Part shown: positions 1 to 8,753 of the stretch, piece after piece
Position numbering within the stretch: position 1 is the first letter of the stretch
How the letters are laid out: every line of letters starts with the position of its first letter
Source of the DNA: JBCBRD01 sp039819785
GTDB taxonomy: Bacteria; Pseudomonadota; Alphaproteobacteria; Rhizobiales; Hyphomicrobiaceae
Reading direction: 5' to 3'
DNA length: 64,000 nt
Assembly (NCBI GenBank): GCA_039819785.1
Contig: JBCBRH010000003.1
Coordinates: 1-64,000, forward strand
Notes under the pieces: model-generated
Database searches by the model: none
What the model was told of the DNA's origin: nothing
The model's input: the letters and a program-made list of their open reading frames with translations, nothing else
Program-made: the position numbers and the translations under genes

Positions 1-215
1 CGAGCACAATTTGATCTGGTGCGCGTTGCAGCGCTAGCCAGTCCGGTCACATCCCTGCGACTCTCCGGTCACACCGATGGAGCGGTCGCAAAGGGCGGTG
101 CGACCGGCCGTTCCGCGCGATGCGTTGGTCGGGTTTAAGCTGCCAGCCTTACTTTCCAGCCCTACCCGTCATGGCACAGCGAACAGGTGCTTTAAGCCTG
201 ATTAGCCATGGCTCC
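1..215. other. No gene seen at left edge
   Basis: This stretch lies downstream of the small reading frame at 216-314. I found no convincing reading frame, RNA gene or repeat in it. It may contain the 3' end of a transcription unit that continues beyond the window. Confidence 0.4.
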
Positions 216-314
216 TCAATCTCCTGTTGCGACGCTGGTCAGCACATCGTGCCCACCGACAGCCAGAATTGCGAGCACCCCCAACACAGCCACAACCTGC
301 CAGAAGTGGTGCAT
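216..314 (-). CDS. Possible 32-residue membrane peptide
   Basis: A short frame runs from an ATG at 314 to a TGA at 216-218 and would give a 32-residue peptide. Residues 6-20 are almost entirely Val, Leu, Ala, Ile and Gly, which would form one short membrane span. A purine-rich AGAGGA lies about 8 bases before the ATG, which is well placed for a ribosome binding site. The frame starts 33 bases after the FAD oxidoreductase gene ends on the same strand, so it could be its last operon member. No family is recognised, and a chance frame of this length is possible. The Shine-Dalgarno sequence and hydrophobicity are the only support. Confidence 0.35.
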   Translation of the reverse strand: MHHFWQVVAVLGVLAILAVGGHDVLTSVATGD

Positions 315-347
315 ATCTGATCCTCTTCTGTCGTGCTTGGTTTGGAT

Positions 348-1526
348 TCACCCAGCCTTCACCCGAGCCGCTGTCCGCGCCCGTCCGCGCGCCAGCCGTG
401 CCATGTGGTCGGAAACCGTCATCCGCTCAGGGATAGTAACGGACGCACCCGTTGCAAAACCAATCGCCGCGTCCGCCATGGCGTGCGCGACGCCCAGTGA
501 AATCTTGAAGCCACCACCTGCAACAATCAGGCCGGGGGCATCGGGAAGCGGACCGATGATCGGTTGCCGTCCGATCGCTTTCGGCCGCACGCCCGCCCAC
601 CGCTCAACCACGCGTGCGCGTTCGAGAGCCGGACATAGAATGGCGGCGCATGCAATCAGATCATCGAGCTGTTCATCAGTCGCCGAGCCGTCGATGAAAT
701 CGTTTTCCGACGTGGACCCGATGGCGACACGGTTTTCGCCGTGCGCGATCACGTAGAGCCCGCCGTCGTAAAGGATCGGTGCTGAGGGATCGACCGGTTG
801 ATGCGGGGCAACCAGCGCAGCCTGACCCTTGACCCCACGCCCGATACCATCACCAACGAACGGCGCGATCAGTGGAAACGTTGCAACCCCGGCAGCCATG
901 ATGACATGCCCGGGCGTCAGAACCGCGCCATCCGCCAACACAACACGCGGTTCAGGTGCGAGCGTCGAAACAAAGGTGTGTTCCCGAAGGTCTATGCGCG
1001 ACGTGATGAAGGCTTTGAGTGCGGCCAGCAGGCTGCGGGGGTCCACCCGCCCACTCAACGTTTCGTATTCGCATCCCAGCGGCGCAACTTCAGGTGAAAG
1101 CCATGAAGGATCAGGCACGTGCGGTTCGACCTGCCAGGACAACGCCGTACCCCCAGGTGTCGACGCCGGCCAGCTAATACGTGCAGCCGAAACCATGGTC
1201 AGCCCCATCGCATGCTTTTGCTGTGTGCGCACAGGGATCAACCGGCCACAACGCCGGTAACCGCAGGATAGACCTGTTTGGGCTTCCAGTGTCGCGACAT
1301 CGCTTTCAAGCTGCAACAATGCGTCCAGCTGAAACTGTTTGACGTCGTTCCAGTTCGTGGGCTGATGCGGCATCAAAGCACCGAGCAACCCGCCGCTGGC
1401 ACCTTGCCCGACACCGCCCTGATCGACGAGGGTGCACGACAACCCGTTCGCCACTGCGCGCGCCGCACACCACAGCCCAACGATTCCACCGCCGACAATC
1501 AGAACGTCCGGCGAAGTGGCTGACAT
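348..1526 (-). CDS. FAD-dependent oxidoreductase, MnmC C-domain-like
   Basis: A 392-residue DAO-family flavoenzyme. The N-terminus carries the dinucleotide-binding motif VLIVGGGIVG, and a second glycine-rich segment, GLIVAGGGFKISLGVAHAMA, sits near the C-terminus, as in glycine oxidase-like enzymes. It is divergent from, and 41 bases away from, an MnmD-type tRNA methyltransferase. In gammaproteobacteria the two activities are fused in MnmC, where the FAD domain removes the carboxymethyl group from cmnm5s2U34 of tRNA. The role here is inferred from that pairing. Other DAO enzymes, such as D-amino acid or glycine oxidases, are possible. The ATG at 1526 is chosen over a TTG at 1559 because AGGA precedes it and the Rossmann fold starts directly after it. 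Confidence 0.8.
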   Translation of the reverse strand: MSATSPDVLIVGGGIVGLWCAARAVANGLSCTLVDQGGVGQGASGGLLGALMPHQPTNWNDVKQFQLDALLQLESDVATLEAQTGLSCGYRRCGRLIPVRTQQKHAMGLTMVSAARISWPASTPGGTALSWQVEPHVPDPSWLSPEVAPLGCEYETLSGRVDPRSLLAALKAFITSRIDLREHTFVSTLAPEPRVVLADGAVLTPGHVIMAAGVATFPLIAPFVGDGIGRGVKGQAALVAPHQPVDPSAPILYDGGLYVIAHGENRVAIGSTSENDFIDGSATDEQLDDLIACAAILCPALERARVVERWAGVRPKAIGRQPIIGPLPDAPGLIVAGGGFKISLGVAHAMADAAIGFATGASVTIPERMTVSDHMARLARGRARTAARVKAG

Positions 1527-1567
1527 GGCGCAGAGGTCCTTGAAGCTTGAGGGAAGCAATACACCCG

Positions 1568-2284
1568 ATGTCTGATGATCCAGTTCAGTCCGCCACCAGC
1601 TCGGACCTCACATGGCTAGACGGTGATGTACCCCTGTCGCAAGCATTTGATGATCCGTTCTTCTCAAGACGTGATGGCTGCGCCGAAGTCAGCCATGTCT
1701 TCTTGAGTGGCAACAAATTGCCAGCACGCTTCACGGGCCGAGATCGCTTTCAGATCGCCGAACTGGGGTTTGGGACAGGGCTGAACTTTGTCGAGACATG
1801 GCGCCAGTGGATGGACATACGGCAGCCGGGCCAACGCCTGAACTTCGTATCGTTTGAACGCTATCCATTGTCGGCGTCTGACATGACCCGGGCCCTCAAA
1901 GCATGGCCAGACCTCGAAGAGCTGACAGCGCGGCTGGTGCAGGTTTGGGCGGCACGGAACATGGCACCGGGGCCGTGGCAAATGGATGATCAAACCCATC
2001 TTCACGTCATTATCGGGGATGCAAACGAGACGTTGCCCACATGGAACGGCACGGCAGACGCATGGTTTCTGGATGGGTTTTCACCTGCAAAGAACCCGGA
2101 CCTATGGTCAGCCGATGTGATGCGGGCCGTGGCCGACCACACCGCCGACGAGGGCACATGCGCCACCTACTCGGCCGCTGGCTGGGTCAGGCGGAACCTG
2201 GAGGCCGCGGGCTTTGCCGTGACCAAGCAAAGGGGGCACGCTGGCAAACGCGACATGACGGTCGGGATCAAAACGAAGCGCTAA
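1568..2284 (+). CDS. mnmD: tRNA U34 methyltransferase MnmD (DUF752)
   Basis: A 238-residue SAM-dependent methyltransferase of the MnmC N-domain family. It is expected to methylate nm5s2U34 to mnm5s2U34 in the wobble position of tRNAs. Visible family signatures are the early DVPLSQAFDDPFFS segment, the SAM loop IAELGFGTGLNF, and FLDGFSPAKNPDLW late in the protein. The start is the ATG at 1568, with GAGGGA about 13 bases upstream; an in-frame TTG lies at 1547. It is a stand-alone protein without the FAD domain, which is encoded separately and divergently next door. Confidence 0.9.
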   Translation: MSDDPVQSATSSDLTWLDGDVPLSQAFDDPFFSRRDGCAEVSHVFLSGNKLPARFTGRDRFQIAELGFGTGLNFVETWRQWMDIRQPGQRLNFVSFERYPLSASDMTRALKAWPDLEELTARLVQVWAARNMAPGPWQMDDQTHLHVIIGDANETLPTWNGTADAWFLDGFSPAKNPDLWSADVMRAVADHTADEGTCATYSAAGWVRRNLEAAGFAVTKQRGHAGKRDMTVGIKTKR

Positions 2285-2483
2285 TGGCCACATGGCCAGA
2301 CGTGCCTCCGAAACGATCCTGTCGCCACGCGGTCCGCCTGAAATGTCAAAGGCAGGTTTACGGTGGCGAGCCGGTCCACGACCGTGAATTCTGGTGATAA
2401 CACACGCGCTTAAGCTGTCCCGGACTGCGAATCGCCCCACATCCTATCGGCCTCCGCGACGACCAACGGAAGGATGCCGGTTC

Positions 2484-3005
2484 ATGACACAACAAAGCAC
2501 AGCAAAATGGCGGAGCAACGCGCGCAAACATTCGCAGCACTCTCGTTTGCGCGGGGCCAGGCGGTCTGCAGTCGCCGGTTGCACGCTGTCGGCCCTGACG
2601 GCCGTTTCAGTGCTGACCGGGTGTGCAGGCGGAGAAAGCCTAGAACTCCCAGGTATTGGGCCGATCACGACGGGTTCACTGCCCGACCCCTCCGGCGTTG
2701 CACAAGGCGCGACCGACCAGGTCAACGAAATGGCGCTCGTTGCGGGCATCACGAAAGCGCCGACCAGGGAGCGGCTGAAGGAGCTGTTTGCGATAGACCA
2801 GAAATGCTACTCGATCGTCTCTCAAGATGAAGTCTGGCAGGCTGTGAAGGCGGAAAAAGCCAATCGAAAACCGGGCGAACCCGCACCGCCGACACCACCG
2901 GTCAGCAATCCTTGGACAGCTGAAAACAAAGAGTATTACAAAGCGAATTGCACCGAACAGGCGCAACAGGCACGCAGCCAGGAAATGCGCTCACTGCATC
3001 TGTAA
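2484..3005 (+). CDS. Hypothetical lipoprotein
   Basis: A 173-residue protein of unknown function. A basic N-terminal region rich in Arg and Lys is followed by a hydrophobic stretch ending in a lipobox, SVLTGC, near residue 46, so it is probably a lipid-anchored envelope protein. The mature part contains a proline-rich segment, GEPAPPTPPVSNP, and two cysteines (near KCYS and ANCT) that could pair. The start is the ATG at 2484, preceded by GGAAGGA. The n-region of about 27 residues is long for a lipoprotein signal. No enzymatic motif is visible. Confidence 0.75.
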   Translation: MTQQSTAKWRSNARKHSQHSRLRGARRSAVAGCTLSALTAVSVLTGCAGGESLELPGIGPITTGSLPDPSGVAQGATDQVNEMALVAGITKAPTRERLKELFAIDQKCYSIVSQDEVWQAVKAEKANRKPGEPAPPTPPVSNPWTAENKEYYKANCTEQAQQARSQEMRSLHL

Positions 3006-3305
3006 TTCGTAACCAAACCACGCCAACCGCTGGTGCGTTCGGCGGTCAAACCAGCCAACGCGAGCAGACTTACGATCAGCGGGAAAGCGCCTGCTGGTCC
3101 GTCGTTCGTTGTATGAGTGCAGCGCGCATTTTCCAGAACTTTCCAGAACTGAAGCGAATTAGCTTTGTTTCGTGATTATCCTCTGAACATAGGTCGTCAC
3201 GCCTGAAGCAACCACGTAGTGTCCTTACCATGCACCAAGCAGTGCCAGCTCCAGAGTGCAAGCTCCAGTCTGGGCTGCTGCGCAACGACAAAGGACACCG
3301 CTGCC
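3006..3305. other. Intergenic region, no gene seen
   Basis: About 300 bases between the lipoprotein gene and the LprI/VHL-type gene. It contains an exact 10-base tandem duplication, ttccagaact twice, at 3131-3150. No convincing reading frame or RNA was seen. It presumably carries the promoter of the downstream gene. Confidence 0.5.
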
Positions 3306-4562
3306 ATGAACACGCCGATACCCAACCGTTTCCTGGCCATAGGTGTGTCATGCGCCCTTTTGTTATGCAGTCTGGTGTCGTCTGCAGCTGCCCAGATTTA
3401 CGACAAGGGCGCGGCGCGTGAGGCCGCCTGCGCGCGCGAGCCGACGGAAGCGCAGGAAGAAATCTGCCTCGACCGTGATTTGACGCGTAAGGATGGCGCG
3501 CTCAATGAGGTTTACGCAGAGCTGCGCAAGCTCATGACACGCAGCGATTTTTCAAATTTGCGCATAGAGCAGCGTGCCTGGCTTAAGGTGAGAAACCGCT
3601 GCGGGCGGAACACGCAGTGCCTGCGATATGCCTACACAGACCGGCTGGCCGAGTTGGAACAGATGGCCGAAAACCTCTCACACCCGAATAAGAGCCACGT
3701 CGAAATCGGCTGTGATGGGCCAAATCAGACATACGAAAACGGCCGTTGCGTGATCCTGGCGGCCATCGGAAGCAATCCAGCCGACGGCTGGGTCTGGAGC
3801 ATGAGCGCGCGCAACGAGCGTAGTAACCGCGGTCGCTATACCGTTCGGCTGCGCTACGCGATCCCCGAGACAGACGCGATAGCCTTTGAGGCCATCTGTG
3901 ATGCCGGTTCAAGTGGCACAAGCGCATCCACCATGGTCAGCGCCGACACATCCGGCCAAACCGACGGTGCAGCCGTCAATTTCATTTTCGACGTCGATGG
4001 CCGGGCCTTTCGCCAGACCGGGTCATATTATGGAACCAACGCCGAATTCGGGATCAGCGGGATCCTCTTCGATCCGGATTTCAATGACCCCATTTGGGAG
4101 GCCATGGCCAGTGGTCAGGAATTGACCGTTCGCGTCAGCGGCCGGCAGCCGACCCGTTTGGCATTACGCGGAAGTGGGAAAGCAACGCGGGATTTCATCG
4201 GCGAATGCAAAGCGATTTCGACGGCCACCCGTCAGTACAACCCGCCGTCGCAGGCCAATGCCTCCTCCTGCGATGCCTTTGGGCAATTGAAGTCGAAACG
4301 GTCGGACACACCCGTAACGCTCACCTTCGTCAATCGCACCGGCAGCTATCGGAGCGTCATGTGGCTGAACTTTGAAGGCCAGCCGGTGGAATATGCCAAC
4401 CTGAACCCCGGCCAGCAGTTCAGCGTCAACACCTACCTCACCCATCCATGGATGTTTACCGATGGGCCAGGAAACTGCATTGAGATCTTTCTGCCAAACG
4501 CAAATACAACTCGTTTCGAAATCAGACGTGAAAGTCCGGCTTTCGGACCTGGAAACGACTGA
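3306..4562 (+). CDS. Secreted protein: LprI-like domain plus VHL beta-like domain
   Basis: A 418-residue exported protein with a Sec signal peptide at residues 1-29 (hydrophobic core, cleavage near SAAA-Q). Residues about 35-120 form an LprI/DUF1311-type domain with paired cysteines (Cys42, Cys54, Cys99, Cys105), a fold associated with lysozyme inhibition and envelope proteins. Residues about 135-305 are a beta-rich region I do not recognise. Residues about 322-400 resemble the beta domain of the von Hippel-Lindau protein: TFVNRTG, then VMWLNFEGQP, then NPGQ, then THPWMF. Residues matching the human hydroxyproline pocket are Tyr363 (Y98), His380 (H115) and Trp382 (W117); S111 is Thr376 and H110 is Asn375. 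The start is the ATG at 3306, just before the signal peptide. Function is unknown. Confidence 0.8.
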   Translation: MNTPIPNRFLAIGVSCALLLCSLVSSAAAQIYDKGAAREAACAREPTEAQEEICLDRDLTRKDGALNEVYAELRKLMTRSDFSNLRIEQRAWLKVRNRCGRNTQCLRYAYTDRLAELEQMAENLSHPNKSHVEIGCDGPNQTYENGRCVILAAIGSNPADGWVWSMSARNERSNRGRYTVRLRYAIPETDAIAFEAICDAGSSGTSASTMVSADTSGQTDGAAVNFIFDVDGRAFRQTGSYYGTNAEFGISGILFDPDFNDPIWEAMASGQELTVRVSGRQPTRLALRGSGKATRDFIGECKAISTATRQYNPPSQANASSCDAFGQLKSKRSDTPVTLTFVNRTGSYRSVMWLNFEGQPVEYANLNPGQQFSVNTYLTHPWMFTDGPGNCIEIFLPNANTTRFEIRRESPAFGPGND

Positions 4563-4763
4563 ATCAATGCCAGTCCATCGAGCCCGACCGGAGCCGTCAG
4601 TCCTCGGAGAAGATAGGTAATCCGCATGCAAACCGTCTGACGTCGCATTTGAGGGTCTTACGCTCAAATCGAAGCGGCATTTAACCAAATCTTCAGCACT
4701 TATTCTCGATACTGACCAGTGGGGTAGCAGGCAGACGGATATCCAAGGGGACGGCATCAAGCC

Positions 4764-7499
4764 ATGTGGTTGCGGGGTCGTAAATCAAAAAGCGGCGACC
4801 ATAGCCATGGAACGTCGGATCAGGCGTGGCACCTGCAGCTTGGCGAAGTCCGCCCGAACGATTGGACAGGTGAAGCGCCACCTCCGCCCCCGACGCGCTC
4901 CGACGAAACCGAAGACCAAAGCCGTCGCAAAACAAGATCAAATCTGCGGACGTTCGCCCGGGTAGTCGCTGTGGGATGCGCCGTTCTGGGCCTTTGGCTG
5001 GGCGGCATGCTGTTTTATTACACGCTCAAATACCCAGACCCCCAGGCCGTCGGAACCGCCAAACAGACCCCCGTTCTGCGCATTCTGGCGCGTGATGGAA
5101 CCTTGCTTGCCGAACGCGGCGGCGCACACCCCTACATGCCGCTGGCGCTGCTCCCCCGCCACGTCATAGATGCCGTTGTCGCCATCGAGGACCGCCGCTT
5201 TTTCTCACACTGGGGCGTGGACCCAGGCGGGCTGCTGCGGGCAACGCTCGTCAACATGCGGCAGGGCCGCTTTGTGCAGGGCGGGTCGACGCTGACCCAG
5301 CAACTTGCCAAAAACCTGTTCCTCACCTCAGAGCGGACAATGACCCGCAAACTCGATGAGCTGATGCTTGCGATCTGGCTCGAGACACGGCTGACCAAGG
5401 CCGACATCCTCGAACTCTATCTGAACCGGGTGTACTTCGGCAGTGGTAGCTACGGGATCGAAAGCGCCTCACAACGCTATTTCGGAAAGTCAGCCAGGGC
5501 CTTGAAGGTGGCTGAGGCCGCGATCCTCGCAGGCCTGCTCAAGGCACCATCAAGGTTGTCGCCGGTTTCAAATCCCGGCCTTGCCCGTCAACGCGGCCGT
5601 CTCGTGCTGGAGAAAATGTTCGAGGCAGGTCTGATCTCGCAAACCGTCTATGCGTCCTCTCAAAAGCAAACGGTCCGCTTCCAGAAGTCCAAGCCCAGAA
5701 AGACCACCTCTGGGGCGGAATATGCCGTCGACTTTGTCCTGGAGCAGATGCCGACATTGATCGACACCGGTTACGGCGACGTGATCGTCGAGACAACACT
5801 GGACGCCGACCTTCAACAGCACGCAAGGCGAACGCTTAGCGATCTGCTGGCGAAAAACGGCAAGACGCTTAACGCTCATCAGGGCGCTTTGGTCGTCATG
5901 GATGTGCAAGGCGGCCTGCGCGCGTTGGTCGGTGGCGTGGACTACCGGAAAAGCCAGTTCAATAGGGCGGTCACCGCGCAACGCCAACCAGGCTCCACCT
6001 TCAAACCATTCGTGTTCCTGGCAGCGCTGGAAAGCGGACTGCGCCCCACGACGTTGACCTACGACCTGCCAATCACGGTGGAGGGTTGGTCCCCAAAAAA
6101 TGCCAATGGAAAGTTCTCCGGCGCAGTCACACTAAGAGACGCCCTGGCGCGCTCAATCAATACCGTTGCCGTGCGGCTGGCGCTGGATGCAACGCCCCAA
6201 CGCGTGGCCGCGACAGCAAACCGGCTTGGGATCACCTCTGACCTTAAGCCAGAACCATCACTGGCGCTTGGAACATCTGAAGTCTCGCTGCTCGATCTGA
6301 CATCGGCCTACAATGTGTTTGGTTCAGGCGGACAGAAGACCACGTTCCACGTCATTCGCCGCATCAGGTCGACCGGTGGACGCATCCTTTATGCGCATGA
6401 CGAACAGCCCGGTGGTCGCCTCGTCGCGGACCCGCATGTCGCCGCGATGAACGATATGCTGAACGCAGCTCTTGTGGAGGGTACAGGCCGCCGCGCAGGT
6501 ATTCCCCGTCACCCCGCCGCGGGTAAAACCGGCACCAGTCAGGATTTCCGCGACGCCTGGTTCATAGGCTATACCGCACACATGACCGCCGGCGTCTGGC
6601 TTGGAAACGATCGCAACCGGTCCATGAAAAAAGTTTCGGGCGGCGGTTTACCTGCCCGCATCTGGCGCGAGGTCATGACACATGCGCATCAGGATCTAAA
6701 GCCCATCCCGCTTCCTGGAACGGCCTGGCAGGGCACCCGCATTTCAGGATCGCCAGGCCCCAAGCCGCCACCTCAGGCTTCTATGGGAACACAACAGTTG
6801 TCCGCGAACACACGTCGGCCCCGCGCGAGATCTGGACCCGCACCGCAAAAGCAAACGCGTATGTTCAACCCGGTGCCACCCACGCGTGCGGAGCGGCGTC
6901 CCCAGCCCGTGGCAAAGGTCAATGGCCCCCGGCCACAGAAAATTGCGACCAGAGTCGAACCTCAAAGACGCCTGATCATCAAGCCCCCTCCGCCACCAGC
7001 CCCGGTGCCACCTTTGCCATCGGCGAAGCCAAACATCTGGTCGTTGACGTTGTCGCGCATGTTAGAGACCGGTGATCTGCCATCGACTCAAAACCGCTCA
7101 GGATTCTCGCGCATCAGCGAAGATATCAAGATCGGCCGCGCAAACGCCACGGCGGCGAACAACGCCCGGCAAACGCCCCGCAGCAAGCCCCCCGGTCAGA
7201 TGGCGCTTGGCGGCGCGGCAGGCGGCCTGGCGCCGATCTCGCGCGACGAGCAAACGATCCTAACACACGAGTTTATCGCAAGAGGCGGAACGGCTGTGCG
7301 CGGCGATGTCTACCCGCGCCAATCGATCCCCGATGAGCTTTTCGTCCAGGCGCAGGGCATACCAGTAGAGCCGGCTCGCGGTGCACAGCCTCCACCAGCC
7401 CTCATGTACCCCGCACCGCAGGCGCAACGGGCAACAAATCGTGGCTTCGATGCTGAGGATATTCGCCGCAGGCTTTTGATGGGTGGGCCGTCAAACTGA
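4764..7499 (+). CDS. Class A penicillin-binding protein (PBP1A type)
   Basis: A 911-residue bifunctional peptidoglycan synthase: glycosyltransferase GT51 plus transpeptidase, anchored in the inner membrane. The order is a cytoplasmic N-terminus, one membrane span at about residues 66-87, then GT51 with the catalytic Glu142 in EDRRFFSHWG and the GGSTLTQQLAKN motif, then a transpeptidase with the Ser411-x-x-Lys motif (STFK), SIN and KTGTS near residue 588. After the catalytic domains a tail of roughly 250 residues, rich in Pro, Gln and Arg, extends to the C-terminus. This tail is not part of the usual enzyme. AAGGGGA lies about 13 bases before the ATG. It is convergent with the metallopeptidase gene. 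Confidence 0.93.
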   Translation: MWLRGRKSKSGDHSHGTSDQAWHLQLGEVRPNDWTGEAPPPPPTRSDETEDQSRRKTRSNLRTFARVVAVGCAVLGLWLGGMLFYYTLKYPDPQAVGTAKQTPVLRILARDGTLLAERGGAHPYMPLALLPRHVIDAVVAIEDRRFFSHWGVDPGGLLRATLVNMRQGRFVQGGSTLTQQLAKNLFLTSERTMTRKLDELMLAIWLETRLTKADILELYLNRVYFGSGSYGIESASQRYFGKSARALKVAEAAILAGLLKAPSRLSPVSNPGLARQRGRLVLEKMFEAGLISQTVYASSQKQTVRFQKSKPRKTTSGAEYAVDFVLEQMPTLIDTGYGDVIVETTLDADLQQHARRTLSDLLAKNGKTLNAHQGALVVMDVQGGLRALVGGVDYRKSQFNRAVTAQRQPGSTFKPFVFLAALESGLRPTTLTYDLPITVEGWSPKNANGKFSGAVTLRDALARSINTVAVRLALDATPQRVAATANRLGITSDLKPEPSLALGTSEVSLLDLTSAYNVFGSGGQKTTFHVIRRIRSTGGRILYAHDEQPGGRLVADPHVAAMNDMLNAALVEGTGRRAGIPRHPAAGKTGTSQDFRDAWFIGYTAHMTAGVWLGNDRNRSMKKVSGGGLPARIWREVMTHAHQDLKPIPLPGTAWQGTRISGSPGPKPPPQASMGTQQLSANTRRPRARSGPAPQKQTRMFNPVPPTRAERRPQPVAKVNGPRPQKIATRVEPQRRLIIKPPPPPAPVPPLPSAKPNIWSLTLSRMLETGDLPSTQNRSGFSRISEDIKIGRANATAANNARQTPRSKPPGQMALGGAAGGLAPISRDEQTILTHEFIARGGTAVRGDVYPRQSIPDELFVQAQGIPVEPARGAQPPPALMYPAPQAQRATNRGFDAEDIRRRLLMGGPSN

Positions 7500-7519
7500 A
7501 GTGAAAAACGTGTTTGGGC

Positions 7520-8296
7520 TCACGCGACGCTGTCGACCCCGTAGCGGTGCAAATCCATGCCGTAAACCTGCAGCCACGTCTTGGCTTCTTCCATGCGTGG
7601 CATCGTCTGTTGAACAAGCGCCCAGAAGTTCGGGCCGTGGTTCATTTCACGAAGGTGGGCGACCTCATGGGCGGCGACGTATTCGAGAACAAATGGCGGG
7701 GCCATGATCAGCCGCCAGGAAAACGATAACGACCCGTTCGATGAGCATGATCCCCATCGGCTGGTTTGGTCGCGGATGGCAAGGCGTTTCGCGCGAACAC
7801 CCAGCCGTTTGGCGTGGAAGACGACGCAGGCATCCAGGTCGGATTTGGCTTCAGAAAACAACCAGTCGCGCATACGCCGCGGTGCAAATTCATGACATCC
7901 GCCAACGTGAATTTCTGGGTAACTGGCACCGACGTCTGTGCCGGTTGGGGAAAGGTGTTCAACCCGTGTAACCGGTGGCGTGGTTTTCTCACCCAGAAAC
8001 ACAACGCGATGCACCTCGCCGCGAAGTGGCATGCAGATTTTGTTTTGAAACGGAACAGGTTCAGGGATGTTCCCCAGCCGCTCGCGCACCCAGTCGATAT
8101 GCCGATGAACGAATGACCCGGCCTCGACAAGATCGCACTGCGTCGGCAGCGTCACCACGACGGCCCGCCGCGTTCTGCTGACGCGCAAGGTCAGCCGACG
8201 AGCTTTAGGATGCCGTCGCACTTCCACTGGCGCACCGAGTTCATCAAATCGGGGATCGCTTAGCGGAACAGTCGCATTTGTCGTCTCACGCGGCAT
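7520..8296 (-). CDS. YgjP-type metallopeptidase (DUF45/SprT-like)
   Basis: A 258-residue protein of the YgjP/DUF45 zinc-peptidase family. The zinc motif AAHEVAHLREMNHGPNFW supplies the HExxH histidines and glutamate and a third histidine. The preceding RWGSCSSNGSLSFSWRL segment is the family's other hallmark. No signal peptide is present, so it is probably cytoplasmic. Its substrate is not known. It lies downstream of phaZ on the same strand but with 457 bases between them, so it probably has its own promoter. Confidence 0.88.
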   Translation of the reverse strand: MPRETTNATVPLSDPRFDELGAPVEVRRHPKARRLTLRVSRTRRAVVVTLPTQCDLVEAGSFVHRHIDWVRERLGNIPEPVPFQNKICMPLRGEVHRVVFLGEKTTPPVTRVEHLSPTGTDVGASYPEIHVGGCHEFAPRRMRDWLFSEAKSDLDACVVFHAKRLGVRAKRLAIRDQTSRWGSCSSNGSLSFSWRLIMAPPFVLEYVAAHEVAHLREMNHGPNFWALVQQTMPRMEEAKTWLQVYGMDLHRYGVDSVA

Positions 8297-8753
8297 GATA
8301 TGCCCTCAATTCTGCCCGATCGAGACCGCCACCGAGGCGTCGCAGACCGAAGGGAAGATGGCGATCGTCGCAACGAAGTGTGCTCTTCGCAGGGCGATTG
8401 CCCAATACCCTGTGAACGGGACGTTATCTGCTTCGGTGCGCCACGCTCTAGCTGGAAATCATTGGACCCTGACGAGTCCGCGCGCAGGTGTTGCCTTCGC
8501 GTCCCGCCATCGTGCTCAGAAGCAACATCATGAGCACTGACGACAAGAGTATGTAGAATGTTGATTTAGATGGCGTTATTGATGATTGAAGGCGCGCTTT
8601 ACGGACGTATCAAGGCGGCACAGCGATGGTCAGTGCAGATCCGCAACGCAAAGTAATTCACAGTTGATTGAGCACGCGTCCTGTCGAGGTCACTTCACCA
8701 ACGTTGCGGCCAGCCCGCGGTCCCGGCGACTTTTCCAATCGGTTTTCAACCCA
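8297..8753. other. Intergenic region with a small inverted repeat
   Basis: 457 bases between two minus-strand genes. I see no reading frame with a credible start and composition, and no RNA gene. A perfect 7-base inverted repeat, GTGCTCA and TGAGCAC with a 12-base loop, lies at about 8512-8537. It has no adjoining T-run, so it is not a clear terminator. Confidence 0.5.

Noticed and set aside
3131..3150. Tandem ttccagaact giving GAAC-N6-GAAC, similar to an SOS box
   Set aside because: The spacing is 6, not the 7 required by the alphaproteobacterial LexA consensus, and the downstream gene has no repair function.
4680..4700. CtrA-like TTAA-N7-TTCA upstream of the class A PBP gene
   Set aside because: The second half-site has a mismatch to TTAA and a near match of this kind is expected by chance.
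8295..8540. 81-codon plus-strand frame after the YgjP-type gene
   Set aside because: No ribosome site, no family, and two overlapping frames of similar length exist in the same place.
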